Assembly (NCBI GenBank): GCA_041391505.1
Contig: JAWKNW010000011.1
Location: 109,695-173,694 of the forward strand
Source of the DNA: Rhodothermales bacterium
Lineage (GTDB): Bacteria > Bacteroidota > Rhodothermia > Rhodothermales > JAHQVL01
DNA: 64,000 bases
Direction: 5' to 3'
Shown: piece by piece, positions 1-11,088 of the stretch
Layout: the number at the start of each line of letters is the position of its first letter
How positions within the stretch are numbered: position 1 is the first letter of the stretch
Program-made: the position numbers and the translations under genes
Notes under the pieces: generated by a model
What the model was told of the DNA's origin: nothing
Database searches by the model: none
What the model saw: the letters and a program-made list of their open reading frames with translations, nothing else

Positions 1-518
1 CTCACCGGCACCACCAGCGTATCCTGGATGGGCACCTGGCCGCCGGCGTGCAATCCCCCGCTGAACAGGTTGATGGTCAGCCGCGGCAGCGCCGGCTCGC
101 TCCCTGCGCGGTCGGCCAGATGGACGAACAGCGGCAGCCGGCGCTCGGCGGCCTCGGCCCGGCAGAAAGCGATGGATACGGCGAGTAGCGCGTTCGCCCC
201 AAGGCGCCCCTTGTTCGGCGTGCCGTCCAGCGCGATGAGGCGCGTGTCGAGATCAGCCTGATCGGCCAGCTCGTGCCCTATGAGCGCGCCGGCGAGGTCG
301 GTGTCGATGTGAAGCGCCGCCTGCCGGCACCCGAGACCGCCATACCGCGACGGGTCGCCGTCCCGCCATTCATGGGCTTCCGCGGCGCCGCTCGACGCGC
401 CGGAAGGCACCGAGGCCTGCCCCACCGCCCCGCTCGCTAGCACGCAGCGCGCGCTGACCGTCGGCCGGCCGCGGCTGTCCAGAATTTCGAACCCTTCCAG
501 TTGCTGAATTACGGGCAT
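1..518 (-). CDS. Divergent enolase-family protein, N-terminal part (runs off the window)
   Basis: The first 172 residues of an enolase-superfamily protein are present; the C-terminal barrel lies beyond position 1. The N-terminal motif EILDSRGRPTV, the loop SVPSGASSGAAEAHEWRDGD, the NKGRLGANALLAVS segment and GGLHAGGQVPIQD all match enolase. The catalytic acid that follows Gln in bacterial enolases (Glu168 in E. coli, in IQEF) is Asp here (IQDT), so this may be a paralogue with a changed substrate rather than the glycolytic enzyme. The ATG at 516-518 overlaps the 3' end of the upstream kinase gene by 10 bp, which implies translational coupling. The neighbouring Tm-1-like, PEP-hydrolase-like and kinase genes suggest a dedicated catabolic operon; its substrate is unknown. 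Confidence 0.85.
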   Translation of the reverse strand, partial: MPVIQQLEGFEILDSRGRPTVSARCVLASGAVGQASVPSGASSGAAEAHEWRDGDPSRYGGLGCRQAALHIDTDLAGALIGHELADQADLDTRLIALDGTPNKGRLGANALLAVSIAFCRAEAAERRLPLFVHLADRAGSEPALPRLTINLFSGGLHAGGQVPIQDTLVVPV

Positions 519-1528
519 GGCGTCATCTGCGCTAACATGAGGTCGATCAAGGCATCGATACGGGCGGGCGGGTCCTGCATCACCCCGACCACCGCGGCGC
601 GCTGGTTCACGCGTTCGCGGTCCGACAGGTATTCGAGCGGCGACCGCCCGACGACCCGCGCCAGCAGGCAACCGAGGGTATGGCGGACGGCGCGGGACTC
701 GACCCCGTCGTACCCGTCCTTGCCGCTCACCTCCGCGTGGTATCGGCGCCAGAACCGACGGGCCGCTTCGCCGAACGCCGCGCGATGCGGCTCCAGGTGA
801 CGCGCCTTGCTCAGAAGGTGCGTGAGCGCAAAGCCCACATCGAAGGCGGGGTCGCCGACATGGATGACCTCATGGTCGAGCAGGATGAGCCGGCCGGCGT
901 GGACCAGCACGTTTTTGGGGCTGTAGTCGCCATGCACCACCGTCAGCGCCGTGCGCCGCGTGTCCTGCATCAACGACGCGAGAAACGCCGCGGACTCCGG
1001 GACACGCTCCGCCGACGCCCCGTAATAGGGCTCGAGCCGGAGCGTTTCAAAAAAAGATCGATCGCGGAGCATCCCATCGCCCGGGTAGGCGGCTTCATCG
1101 AACCGGGCGTGCAGGCATCCGAGGATGCGCCCGAACTGATCGACGAGGTCCAGATCTACCTGGCCGGCGAGCAGCAAGTCCTTCCAGTTGCGGTGGGGCT
1201 CGGGCGCCGCCGCCATGGCGAGGACGTGATGCGCGGGGTCGTCAAAAAGAAACGGCAGGATGACACCCGCCGGCGCCAGGCCGGCCAGAACGCGCATCCC
1301 TTCCGCCTCCCGGTGGATGCGGGCCGGATCGCTGAACCAGTCGTCCTTCACCCGGAGCTTCGGGAGCGCCTGCTTGAGGACCCAGTGGGCTCCATCGGGG
1401 CGTTCCACCCAGACGGTTTTGTTCGAGACCCCGCCGGCGAGCGTCCGCACACGGAACGGCGCGCCGGCCGCCGCGTCCCCACGGGCCCGCAGATACGCCG
1501 CCAGCTGATCCGGATCCTCGATATCCAT
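509..1528 (-). CDS. APH-fold small-molecule kinase, methylthioribose-kinase-like
   Basis: This 339-residue protein has the aminoglycoside-phosphotransferase fold. A glycine-rich stretch (LAGGVSNKTVWV) is followed by the ATP-binding lysine in WVLKQALPKLRVKDDW, the catalytic loop VVHGDYSPKNVLV and the metal-binding LLDHEV. The KQALPKLRV segment resembles methylthioribose kinase MtnK more than antibiotic kinases. I chose the ATG at 1526-1528 (MDIEDPDQ), 4 bp after the stop of the PEP-hydrolase-like gene; the longer open frame upstream is only a shadow of that gene. It probably phosphorylates a sugar or sugar-derived hydroxyl group using ATP in the cytosol. Substrate assignment to methylthioribose is a family-level guess. 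Confidence 0.8.
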   Translation of the reverse strand: MDIEDPDQLAAYLRARGDAAAGAPFRVRTLAGGVSNKTVWVERPDGAHWVLKQALPKLRVKDDWFSDPARIHREAEGMRVLAGLAPAGVILPFLFDDPAHHVLAMAAAPEPHRNWKDLLLAGQVDLDLVDQFGRILGCLHARFDEAAYPGDGMLRDRSFFETLRLEPYYGASAERVPESAAFLASLMQDTRRTALTVVHGDYSPKNVLVHAGRLILLDHEVIHVGDPAFDVGFALTHLLSKARHLEPHRAAFGEAARRFWRRYHAEVSGKDGYDGVESRAVRHTLGCLLARVVGRSPLEYLSDRERVNQRAAVVGVMQDPPARIDALIDLMLAQMTPCP

Positions 1529-1532
1529 CGGG

Positions 1533-2366
1533 TCAGACCTTGATCGCCTTGAACCGTGCGGCCTGGTTCTCGATCGCCACCTCCGTCGCCAGCCGTTCCA
1601 CACTGGATGCGCCAAAAAACCCTTCGACGCCGGTCGTCCGGTCCAGCACGTACTGCACGTCTTCCGGCTCCCCGAGCGGCCCGCCATGACAGAGGACGAT
1701 GATGTCCGGGCGCAGCGCCTTGGCGCGGTCGCACATCTCCTGGATGCGCACCACGGCTTCATCCAGCGACGGGGCGGTCGTCTTCACGCCGATCGACCCC
1801 TTCACCGTCGTGTTCATGTGGGTCACGAGCACGTCGGCGCCGGCGTCGACCATCTTCTCCACCTGCTCCACGTCGAACACATACGGACAGGTCAACAGCT
1901 CCATGTCGTGCGCGATCCGCACCATCTCGACCTCAAGGTCGTAGCTCATCCCCGTCTCCTCCAGGATCTGGCGAAAATTGCCGTCGATCACGCCGACGGT
2001 CGGGAAATTCTGCACGCCATCGAAGCCCATCTCCTTGATCTGCTTCAGAAAGACCGGCATCATCCGGAACGGATCCGTGCCGTTCACGCCGGCGAGCACC
2101 GGGGTGTTTTTGACCACGGGGAGCACCTCGCCGGCCATATCCACCACGATCGCGTTGGCATCGCCATACGCCAGAATGCCGGCCGCCGACCCGCGTCCCG
2201 CCATCCGGTACCGGCCCGAATTGTAGATGATGATGAGATCCACACCGCCGCGCTCCGCGAACTTCGCGGAGATGCCGGTGCCGGCGCCCGTTCCAATGAT
2301 TGGCCGCCCGGAGGCCACCTCATGCCGCAGCCGGCGGAGACATTCGTTGTAGGGGATGAAAGGCAT
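1533..2366 (-). CDS. Phosphoenolpyruvate-hydrolase-like TIM-barrel protein (PF09370 type)
   Basis: The 277-residue protein matches the IGPS-like TIM-barrel family annotated as phosphoenolpyruvate hydrolase family, which is also the C-terminal half of tomato Tm-1. Visible landmarks are PIIGTGAGTGISAKFAERGG near the N-terminus, IIIYNSGRYRMAGRGS, VLAGVNGTDPF, GFDGVQNFPTVG and IIVLCHGGPLGEPEDV. Length is normal for a stand-alone bacterial member. It is preceded on the same strand by the cytochrome c gene and followed after 4 bp by the kinase gene. A partner of the Tm-1 N-terminal half is encoded at 3095-4303, so the two Tm-1 halves are separate genes of one neighbourhood. No member has a firmly established substrate that I know of. 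Confidence 0.85.
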   Translation of the reverse strand: MPFIPYNECLRRLRHEVASGRPIIGTGAGTGISAKFAERGGVDLIIIYNSGRYRMAGRGSAAGILAYGDANAIVVDMAGEVLPVVKNTPVLAGVNGTDPFRMMPVFLKQIKEMGFDGVQNFPTVGVIDGNFRQILEETGMSYDLEVEMVRIAHDMELLTCPYVFDVEQVEKMVDAGADVLVTHMNTTVKGSIGVKTTAPSLDEAVVRIQEMCDRAKALRPDIIVLCHGGPLGEPEDVQYVLDRTTGVEGFFGASSVERLATEVAIENQAARFKAIKV

Positions 2367-2396
2367 AGGAGAGGGTAAGGGTGAGGGGTTGAACGT

Positions 2397-2424
2397 GAAA
2401 ATCTGAAATCGCTAATCGCTAATC
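2397..2424. repeat. Short heptamer run (GCTAATC type)
   Basis: Four consecutive 7-bp words (GAAAATC, TGAAATC, GCTAATC, GCTAATC) fill the gap between the cytochrome c and PEP-hydrolase-like genes. The stop codon of the cytochrome gene lies inside the last word. The same words form the large array at 39638-39903. Confidence 0.7.
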
Positions 2425-2892
2425 TTCAAGCTCTTCGACGGTCCAGGGCTGGGTGCGGTCGGCGGTGGCGGCGCGTATGGCGGCGACTTCGGCGGGGGTG
2501 ATCCGGGCGGCGTCGTTGCTCCAGGACGAGCGAATATAGCTCAGCACGGCGGCGATTTCTTCGTCGTCGAGCAGATTGCGCCATCCGGGCATGACGCCGT
2601 TGTAGGTCGTCCCGTCCACCACGACTTCGCCCACGAGTCCGTGCAACACGATGCGGACGAGCCGTTCCGGTTCGCCCTGCACCCAGGGGGCGCCATCGAG
2701 TGGCGGTGCCGTGTCGGGCGTGCCGGTGCCGTCCTGGTGGCAGTCCATGCAGTTGTGCATATAGACTTCCTCCCCATCGGGCGCCACGTGCCCGGCGTCG
2801 CGCGGATGCACGGCGCTCATCCCGACCAGCAGCGCGGCGCCGGCGGCGGCGAGGCCGGCGACCGTACACCGTACCAAGAGTGTGTTCATCAT
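2419..2892 (-). CDS. Small secreted or anchored c-type cytochrome
   Basis: The 157-residue protein starts with a hydrophobic signal or anchor (residues 5-27). A single haem-binding motif CMDCH follows at residues 48-52, and GVMPGW near residue 101 supplies the likely axial methionine. It is therefore a mono-haem class I cytochrome c acting in the periplasm. It lies between the Tm-1-like and PEP-hydrolase-like genes but is more easily explained as the electron acceptor of the ThuA/PVC-type dehydrogenase at 4354-7206, whose relatives often carry a fused haem domain that is missing here. Start: two adjacent ATG codons (2892 and 2889) are possible. No Shine-Dalgarno is obvious. Confidence 0.85.
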   Translation of the reverse strand: MMNTLLVRCTVAGLAAAGAALLVGMSAVHPRDAGHVAPDGEEVYMHNCMDCHQDGTGTPDTAPPLDGAPWVQGEPERLVRIVLHGLVGEVVVDGTTYNGVMPGWRNLLDDEEIAAVLSYIRSSWSNDAARITPAEVAAIRAATADRTQPWTVEELED

Positions 2893-2937
2893 ACCAGGTA
2901 GTTACAGATTTTCAGCACCATAGCCTCAGGTCTTCCG

Positions 2938-3062
2938 ATGCAGGATACTGGGATGCAGGATACTGGGATGCAGGATACTGGGATGCAGGATCAAACGCAC
3001 GGTTCTTCGGAAATCATCCTGCATCCTGCATCCCGCATCTTGTATCCCGTATCCCGCATCCA
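2938..3062. repeat. Heptamer inverted-repeat element (GGATGCA type)
   Basis: The left arm has three copies of a 15-bp unit, ATGCAGGATACTGGG (two heptamers plus one G), at 2938-2982, and a partial fourth. After a spacer of about 20 bp, the right arm at 3015-3062 has consecutive 7-bp words CATCCTG, CATCCTG, CATCCCG, CATCTTG, TATCCCG, TATCCCG. The arms are complementary (GATGCAGGAT against ATCCTGCATC) and could form a long slippable hairpin. The element occupies the gap between the Tm-1-like and cytochrome c genes. Confidence 0.85.
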
Positions 3063-3094
3063 TTGGTCGCCTCGCAAACGCGCGTAAGGTTGTA

Positions 3095-4303
3095 TCAGGA
3101 GGCGTGAAGCCGCGCCAGCAGCTCGTCCGCCAGGGCCTCCGCAAAGACGGGGTCGTTGATATGGACATCTAGCTCGCGGAGCGCGACGTGCGGCAGCACG
3201 CCGGCCCGGAGCGCATCGAACAGGGCGGCGTCGGCCGCGGGGTCGTAAAACGGCTGCCCCGGCGCATCGATCGTGCTGACGCCGCGCAGCGGCAGCATCA
3301 GGCAGACTGGCCCCGCCGCCGCATTGAGTTTGTTCGCGATGACCTCCCCCAGCCGGCGGTTTTCTTCCGGCGTCGTCCGCATCAGGGTCACGTTCGGGTT
3401 GTGCACGTAGAGCGTGCGGTCGCGAAACCGATCCGGCACGGTCGCCCTGGCGTGGAAATTTACCATATCCAGCGCGCCTACGCTCACGACCTGCGGGATG
3501 CCGGCCTGGCCGGCGGCGTCGAGACGCTCCGGGCCGGCGGACAACATCCCGCCCACCAGCTCGTCGCACCACTCGGTGGTGGTGACGTCGGCGACGCCGG
3601 CGATAAACCCGTCGCGGATCAGACTCTCCATGGCGCGTCCGCCCGAGCCGTTGGCGTGAAACACGAGCACCTCGTAGCCCTCCCGTTCGAGCCGCTGGCG
3701 TAGCGCCGTCACGCAGGGTGTCGTAACGCCGAACATCGAGGCGGCGATGAGCGGGCGGTCGTCGCCCGGCGGCAGGGCCTGACGCACCATCCCCGAGATG
3801 GCGCCGGCGGCGTTGGCCAGTACGCGGCGCGAGATCCGGTTGATGCCGGCGATATCCACCACCGAATACATCAGGGTAACGTCCTTGATGTCGATGTAGG
3901 GGCGGACGTCCGCCGCGACGACGGTGGAGACCATCAGCTTGGGCACGCCGACGGGCAGCGCGCGCATGGCGGCCGTGGCGATGTTCGTTCCGCCGCCGCC
4001 GCCGAGCCCCAACACGCCGTCGATCCGCCCCGCCTCGAAGAGGTCGAGCGTCAGCCGGCGCACGCCGCGGAGCATGACCTCGATCGCGCGCCCCCGGTCG
4101 CCCTCGGCGCGCAGCGCCTCGAGGGCGGTCCCCCCCGCCTCGGCGACGGCGGCCGCCGGGATGTCGGGGGCAAACGCCGGCTCATCCATCACGCCGGCAT
4201 CCATCACCAGCGTCCGGCAGCCGTTCGCATGGATCAGTTCCTGCACAAACGCGAACTCGTCGCCTTTGGTGTCGAGCGTTCCGATGAGGAGGACGGTGGG
4301 CAT
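3095..4303 (-). CDS. Tm-1-like ATP-binding domain protein (UPF0261)
   Basis: This 402-residue protein matches the UPF0261 family, which is the N-terminal domain of the tomato antiviral protein Tm-1. Landmarks are the start MPTVLLIGTLDTKGDEFAFV, the glycine-rich GVLGLGGGGGTNIATAAMRALP segment near residues 100-120 (nucleotide binding in this family), MYSVVDIAGINRISRRVLANAAGA, and FHANGSGGRAMESLI. It is full length. It begins 50 bp after the ThuA-type gene on the same strand. In plants and fungi the domain is fused to the TIM-barrel domain that is encoded here separately at 1533-2366. The biochemical reaction is not established. Confidence 0.9.
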   Translation of the reverse strand: MPTVLLIGTLDTKGDEFAFVQELIHANGCRTLVMDAGVMDEPAFAPDIPAAAVAEAGGTALEALRAEGDRGRAIEVMLRGVRRLTLDLFEAGRIDGVLGLGGGGGTNIATAAMRALPVGVPKLMVSTVVAADVRPYIDIKDVTLMYSVVDIAGINRISRRVLANAAGAISGMVRQALPPGDDRPLIAASMFGVTTPCVTALRQRLEREGYEVLVFHANGSGGRAMESLIRDGFIAGVADVTTTEWCDELVGGMLSAGPERLDAAGQAGIPQVVSVGALDMVNFHARATVPDRFRDRTLYVHNPNVTLMRTTPEENRRLGEVIANKLNAAAGPVCLMLPLRGVSTIDAPGQPFYDPAADAALFDALRAGVLPHVALRELDVHINDPVFAEALADELLARLHAS

Positions 4304-4353
4304 GCCGGCGCTGGCGCGTTCAATGCGGTTGATAGACGGGGCGGGCGTCGGGA

Positions 4354-7206
<2,853 letters not shown>

Positions 7207-7338
7207 GATGGAGACGGTGTTGCCGGTTGAGGATGGAGGGGTGGGACCACACCGGAGAATACGAGCCGGCTGGCGTGCAAGGCAAGTCGAGCGCAAATCA
7301 GTATCTTCCGGCCAGTCCATCACCACCGGATCTTCGCC

Positions 7339-8313
7339 ATGCTGAACTATATCTGGGGCGGTCTCATCATCCTGAGCCTGGTCTTCGCGCTGGTCGTCGA
7401 TGTCGGCGAGTTGTCGCGCGACACCTATCGCAACGGAGAGCCGCTCCCTGTCACGGTCATCTATACGGACGGCTACCGTCCGGCAACCCGCCGCGCGCCG
7501 GTTGAAGTCCGCATCGCGGCCGATATCGCGCGCGAGCGCTACGGGATCGAATCCGGTCTCGCCGCTTCGTACACCGGCGTCGTCATCAGCACAGCCGAGG
7601 GCCGGCAGCTGCAGTTCGGCAAGGACGTCGCCCTGCCGGAGCCGCTGAGCACGATCCGGAGCGTCACGTCCCCGCGCGACAACGACTTGCGCGGCGTGCT
7701 GGAGTCCGGCGCCGCCGGCGATACGCTCACCGCCACGGTGGCCTTCGCGCCCGTGCGTTTTGTGCGGATGCAGCGCATCACCGCGGCCGCGCTGGATTTC
7801 GCCGAGACCGCCGTCACCCTGGCGCTGGGGCTGGTCGGGGTGCTGGCGTTGTGGATGGGGCTGCTGCGCATCGCCGAGACGTCCGGCATGATGCACGGCC
7901 TCGTGCGTTTCACGCAGCCGCTGTTCCGCCGGCTTTTCCCCGACATCCCGAAAGACCATCCCGCGCTCGGACTCATCGTTCTGAACCTGACCGCCAACGT
8001 GCTCGGCCTCGGCAATGCCGCCACGCCACTGGGGATCAAGGCGATGGAATCCCTCCAGGAGCTCAACCCGCAAAAAGACACGGCTACGAACGCCATGGTG
8101 ATGCTGCTGGCGATGAACACGGCCAGCGTGCAGATCGTGCCGCCGGCGCTGCTGGTGGCCATCATGGGGCTGCAGGTGAACCAGCTCTTTTTCTCGATCC
8201 TGATCACCACGACCCTCTCGCTGATCATCGCCGTCGTCTCCGCCCGGCTGCTTGGCCGGTCGCGGCGGTACCGCGTGTCCGACCCGCTCGCCGGCGCCGA
8301 TCTCCACGAATAA
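7339..8313 (+). CDS. spmA: SpmA-like nucleoside-recognition-domain membrane protein
   Basis: The 324-residue protein has an N-terminal membrane segment (residues 3-23), a periplasmic insert of about 120 residues, and a C-terminal multi-helix Gate/nucleoside-recognition domain. The conserved block LGLIVLNLTANVLGLGNAATPLG and the motif LAMNTASVQIVPPALL are typical of SpmA. In spore formers SpmA and SpmB are linked to spore core dehydration, but the pair is widespread in non-sporulating Bacteroidota, where it is probably a transporter or channel of unknown substrate. It is separated by 18 bp from the spmB gene and lies divergent from the ThuA-type gene. Confidence 0.88.
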   Translation: MLNYIWGGLIILSLVFALVVDVGELSRDTYRNGEPLPVTVIYTDGYRPATRRAPVEVRIAADIARERYGIESGLAASYTGVVISTAEGRQLQFGKDVALPEPLSTIRSVTSPRDNDLRGVLESGAAGDTLTATVAFAPVRFVRMQRITAAALDFAETAVTLALGLVGVLALWMGLLRIAETSGMMHGLVRFTQPLFRRLFPDIPKDHPALGLIVLNLTANVLGLGNAATPLGIKAMESLQELNPQKDTATNAMVMLLAMNTASVQIVPPALLVAIMGLQVNQLFFSILITTTLSLIIAVVSARLLGRSRRYRVSDPLAGADLHE

Positions 8314-8331
8314 CCACCCACCTGGCACGCC

Positions 8332-8874
8332 ATGGACGTCTTTCGCTCAATCATCGATCTCGTTTCTGTTTTTGTGCTGCCCGCGATCATCGTCGGCTTT
8401 CCGCTCTACGGCCTCATCAAGCGCGTACCCGTTTATGAGGAATTCGTCGAGGGCGCGAAGGAAGGATTCGGCGTGGCGGTCAAGATCATCCCTTATCTGG
8501 TCGCCATCCTGTTTGCGATCGGCATGTTTCGCGCATCGGGAGCGCTCGATTTCCTCATCCAAGGGTTGCGGCCGCTGATGAGCCTGCTGGGCGTGCCGGC
8601 GGAGGTGCTGCCCATGGCGATCATCCGCCCCCTGACGGGTTCGGGCTCGGCCGCCATCGTTGCGGACATGATCCAGCAGTACGGGGAGGATTCGCTCCTG
8701 GTGAAGATGGCCGCCACGATGTTCGGGTCGACCGAAACGACCTTTTATGTCATCGCGGTCTACTTCGGGGCCGTCCAGGTCAAAAAAACGCGGCATGCCG
8801 TGCCGGCCGGCCTCATTGCCGACATCAGCGCGATGCTGATCGCGGTGTACGTCGTGCGGTGGCTCTTCGGGTGA
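8332..8874 (+). CDS. spmB: SpmB-like nucleoside-recognition-domain membrane protein
   Basis: This 180-residue membrane protein has the Gate domain fold. IIVGFPLYGLIKRVPVYEEF opens it, followed by the conserved RPLTGSGSAAIVADM and FGSTETTFYVIAVYFG motifs, and it ends in a hydrophobic helix. It is the expected partner of SpmA, 18 bp upstream, and the two are surely cotranscribed. A strong intrinsic terminator follows at 9056-9096. The transported compound is unknown. Confidence 0.9.
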   Translation: MDVFRSIIDLVSVFVLPAIIVGFPLYGLIKRVPVYEEFVEGAKEGFGVAVKIIPYLVAILFAIGMFRASGALDFLIQGLRPLMSLLGVPAEVLPMAIIRPLTGSGSAAIVADMIQQYGEDSLLVKMAATMFGSTETTFYVIAVYFGAVQVKKTRHAVPAGLIADISAMLIAVYVVRWLFG

Positions 8875-9055
8875 GACGCCCGGCGCTTCGATCTGAGACT
8901 GGATCTGAGGGGCGGCGTATCAAACGTGGACGACGATCACGTGCTACCGTCGAATTTGAAGCAGAAAACGGGATTGGCCCGGCGATGCAGGCCGGCGCCC
9001 GAGTTGGCACGCTTTTCGTAAAGCCCTTTCTCAGCCAGAGTTTATTTCTCCTTTA

Positions 9056-9096
9056 GCAGAAGCCCGATCCCGTAAGATCGGGCTTCTGCTTTTTTA
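9056..9096 (+). terminator. Intrinsic terminator after spmAB
   Basis: A perfect 14-bp stem (GCAGAAGCCCGATC and its complement) with a 6-nt loop is followed by a run of six T residues. It ends transcription coming from spmB. Confidence 0.9.
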
Positions 9097-9134
9097 TGCG
9101 CTTTTCCAGAACGACCCCGGTTACAAGAAACGAC

Positions 9135-9168
9135 ACAGGGCGGCCCCGGAGTACCGGAGCCGCCCTGT
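9135..9168 (-). terminator. Probable terminator of the PKD-OmpA gene
   Basis: A 10-bp stem, ACAGGGCGGC paired with GCCGCCCTGT, encloses a second smaller palindrome (CCGGAGTACCGG). It lies 79 bp beyond the stop of the minus-strand gene and is followed on that strand by a weak T-rich stretch. Confidence 0.65.
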
Positions 9169-9246
9169 TGTATTGAGGCAATTCAGTTTCCGATCGTGTC
9201 GCGGCGCGCGGCGGTCAGGCCCCGCCCCGGGCACGTCCGGACGACG

Positions 9247-10722
9247 CTATCGCATCGGCAGCGTATCGGCGCGGCGATAGAGCTCGCGGCCCTCCTTCGC
9301 GCTGGTCTGGCCGGGCACGAGGCCGACGCCTTCACTCAACACGCGGCTCGGCAGGATGCCGTTCTGCATGTAGAACTCTTCGACGGCACGGGCGCGGTCG
9401 TTGGACAGCGAGTCCGGATTCCGTTCGCCCTGCGCGGCGTAGCCGGCGATGCGGACGTTGAGGTTCGGGCAATCCTGGAGGATGTTGACGTTTTCCTGCA
9501 GGTTCGCGCGGGCCTGCGCCGAAAGCACGCTCGAGTTGGCCGGGAAATAGGCCGCGTTGAGCTCCAGGATCTCGGAGCAGTACGCCGCTTCGGTCGGCGC
9601 GACGACGACCTGCATCGTCTGCTGATCCGTACCGTTCCGGTTGGTGATGTTGAGGGTCACCGTATAACGTCCGGGCGTCGTGAACGTGTGCGACGGGTTG
9701 GCCGTGTTGGCCGTACCGCCGTCGCCGAAGGTCCACGCATAGGTGAGCGGCGTCTCGCCCACGACGTTGGACGTGAAGGCCACGGGGGTCTGCGTGTCCG
9801 GCGTCGGCGGATTCGCCGTGATCGTCACGATCTCGGGCGGATTCGGGCGCGGCACGACCACGACGGTGTGCACGCCAGAGTCCGAGCTGCCCTTGTTTTC
9901 GGCACTGAAGCGGACCGTGTAGGTGCCCGGCTGCGAGAACGAGTGCGTGCCGTCGAGCATCGGCGAGTCCGTGCCGTCGCCGAATTCCCAGCGGTACGCG
10001 ACCGGCGGCGTGGCGGCGTCGACGTTGGACGTCGCGGTGAACGTGCCGACTTCGCCGACTTCGAGCTGGGTCGGACCGTTGATCATGTCCACCTCAACCG
10101 GCGTGAAGCGGCGCTTCAGATTGAACTGGGCGCCGAAATTGAACCGGTTCAGGAAGTCCATGCTCCCGACCCGGTTGCGGTCGATATCGTCCGTCGCTTC
10201 GTCCGGCGTCGAGCCGGAGGCGTTGAGTTCGATGAACAGGGACGTCCGCGGGGACACCGAGAAGTCGAGCCCGAGGCCGAAGAGCGGGCCCCAGCCCGGT
10301 TCGTCGAGCGGGTGGTCGCCGCCGATGGCGACGCTGCCGCCGGCCTGGACGTAGGGCGTAATCTTGGCGGTATCGACCCCGAATTTATAGCGGAGGATGG
10401 CCTGGATCGACGAACGCGTCGAATTGGCGCCGACGCGCGGGAAGTTCGTCGAGGCCACCGGGCGGATTACGTCCGAGTAGTCGGCATATTCATAAACGCC
10501 GCTCAGGCTGAAATGATGGGAGAACTGGTAACCGAGTTCTCCGAGGACGTTCCAGCCGCCGGATGTGATCGCGCTGTTGTTGTCCCCGATATAGTTCGCG
10601 TAGCCCACGCTGGGCCGGAAGAAGAGCGTTTGCGAGGGGCGCACCATCTGCCCGTAGCTCTGGCCAGCGAAGCCCAGAACCAACGCGAAAGCGATCAAGG
10701 ATTTCGTATATGCTCCTTGCAT
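9247..10722 (-). CDS. Outer-membrane protein with two PKD domains and an OmpA peptidoglycan-binding domain
   Basis: The predicted 491-residue protein has a signal peptide (KSLIAFALVLGFAGQSYGQ, residues 7-25) and an N-terminal beta-barrel-like region (about 26-215, with alternating aromatic strands). Two PKD domains follow (about 216-293 and 294-376; YRWEFGDGT and YAWTFGDGG). The C-terminal OmpA-like domain has AYFPANSSVLSAQARANLQ and NPDSLSNDRARAVEEF, the peptidoglycan-binding signature region. It would anchor the outer membrane to the wall. I chose the ATG at 10720-10722 (MQGAYTKS) because it gives the signal peptide; the longer frame adds an implausible 49-residue leader. Confidence 0.9.
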   Translation of the reverse strand: MQGAYTKSLIAFALVLGFAGQSYGQMVRPSQTLFFRPSVGYANYIGDNNSAITSGGWNVLGELGYQFSHHFSLSGVYEYADYSDVIRPVASTNFPRVGANSTRSSIQAILRYKFGVDTAKITPYVQAGGSVAIGGDHPLDEPGWGPLFGLGLDFSVSPRTSLFIELNASGSTPDEATDDIDRNRVGSMDFLNRFNFGAQFNLKRRFTPVEVDMINGPTQLEVGEVGTFTATSNVDAATPPVAYRWEFGDGTDSPMLDGTHSFSQPGTYTVRFSAENKGSSDSGVHTVVVVPRPNPPEIVTITANPPTPDTQTPVAFTSNVVGETPLTYAWTFGDGGTANTANPSHTFTTPGRYTVTLNITNRNGTDQQTMQVVVAPTEAAYCSEILELNAAYFPANSSVLSAQARANLQENVNILQDCPNLNVRIAGYAAQGERNPDSLSNDRARAVEEFYMQNGILPSRVLSEGVGLVPGQTSAKEGRELYRRADTLPMR

Positions 10723-11088
10723 ACCATTTTCCGATTGGTGATTGAATATCGAACGCTCGGTCCGCGTCCTCGTTATGTTCAGGGCGGTACCTGCGCGCTT
10801 CGACAAGCCATGCGTCACCAGGGTCGCTGTGTGCACGTGCCTATCACAAGTCGCCTGGAAGCCGGCCAAAAGCCGCCGGCTTGCCGGGCTGTTTTCACCC
10901 CAAAACGCACCTGTGCCGTTTTTGTTACCGTAATTTCCTAAAGTAGTACATTATGATGCAACCCTTTTTCGTCAGGCGGCCAACGAATCCCACAAAAACG
11001 CACGCACACCGGGGGGCGCCGGGGGCACAAAAAAAGGCGCGGAGGGCCATGCCCGCCGCGCCTTAACATCAGGTCGCCTGCCGCCCGA
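10723..11088. other. Intergenic region upstream of the PKD-OmpA gene
   Basis: This 366-bp stretch must carry the promoter of the PKD-OmpA gene and holds the terminator of the CBM48 gene. I could not identify a convincing promoter or any gene. Confidence 0.6.
11028..11064 (-). terminator. Intrinsic terminator of the CBM48 gene
   Basis: The 9-bp stem AAGGCGCGG/CCGCGCCTT contains an inner GGGC/GCCC pairing and is followed on the minus strand by a long T run. It begins 24 bp after the stop codon. Confidence 0.85.

Larger units (their letters stand above)
8875..9246. other. Intergenic region between spmB and the PKD-OmpA gene
   Basis: This convergent 372-bp gap contains two hairpin terminators (9056-9096 and 9135-9168). 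I see no credible gene in it. Confidence 0.7.

Noticed and set aside
509..1528. Aminoglycoside resistance kinase
   Set aside because: The APH fold is present but the KQALPKLRV segment and the operon context point to a metabolic, MtnK-like kinase.
680..1543. Long plus-strand open frames opposite minus-strand genes, for example 680-1543 and 4585-7230
   Set aside because: They are mirror images of GC-rich coding sequence on the other strand, with no recognisable domains.
2938..3062. CRISPR-like repeat array
   Set aside because: Units are 7 or 15 bp without unique spacers, and no cas genes are near. The same holds for the other arrays in the window.
8990..9010. Sigma-54 promoter (TGGCAC) near 8995
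   Set aside because: The -12 TTGC element is missing at the required spacing, and the site lies in a convergent gap.
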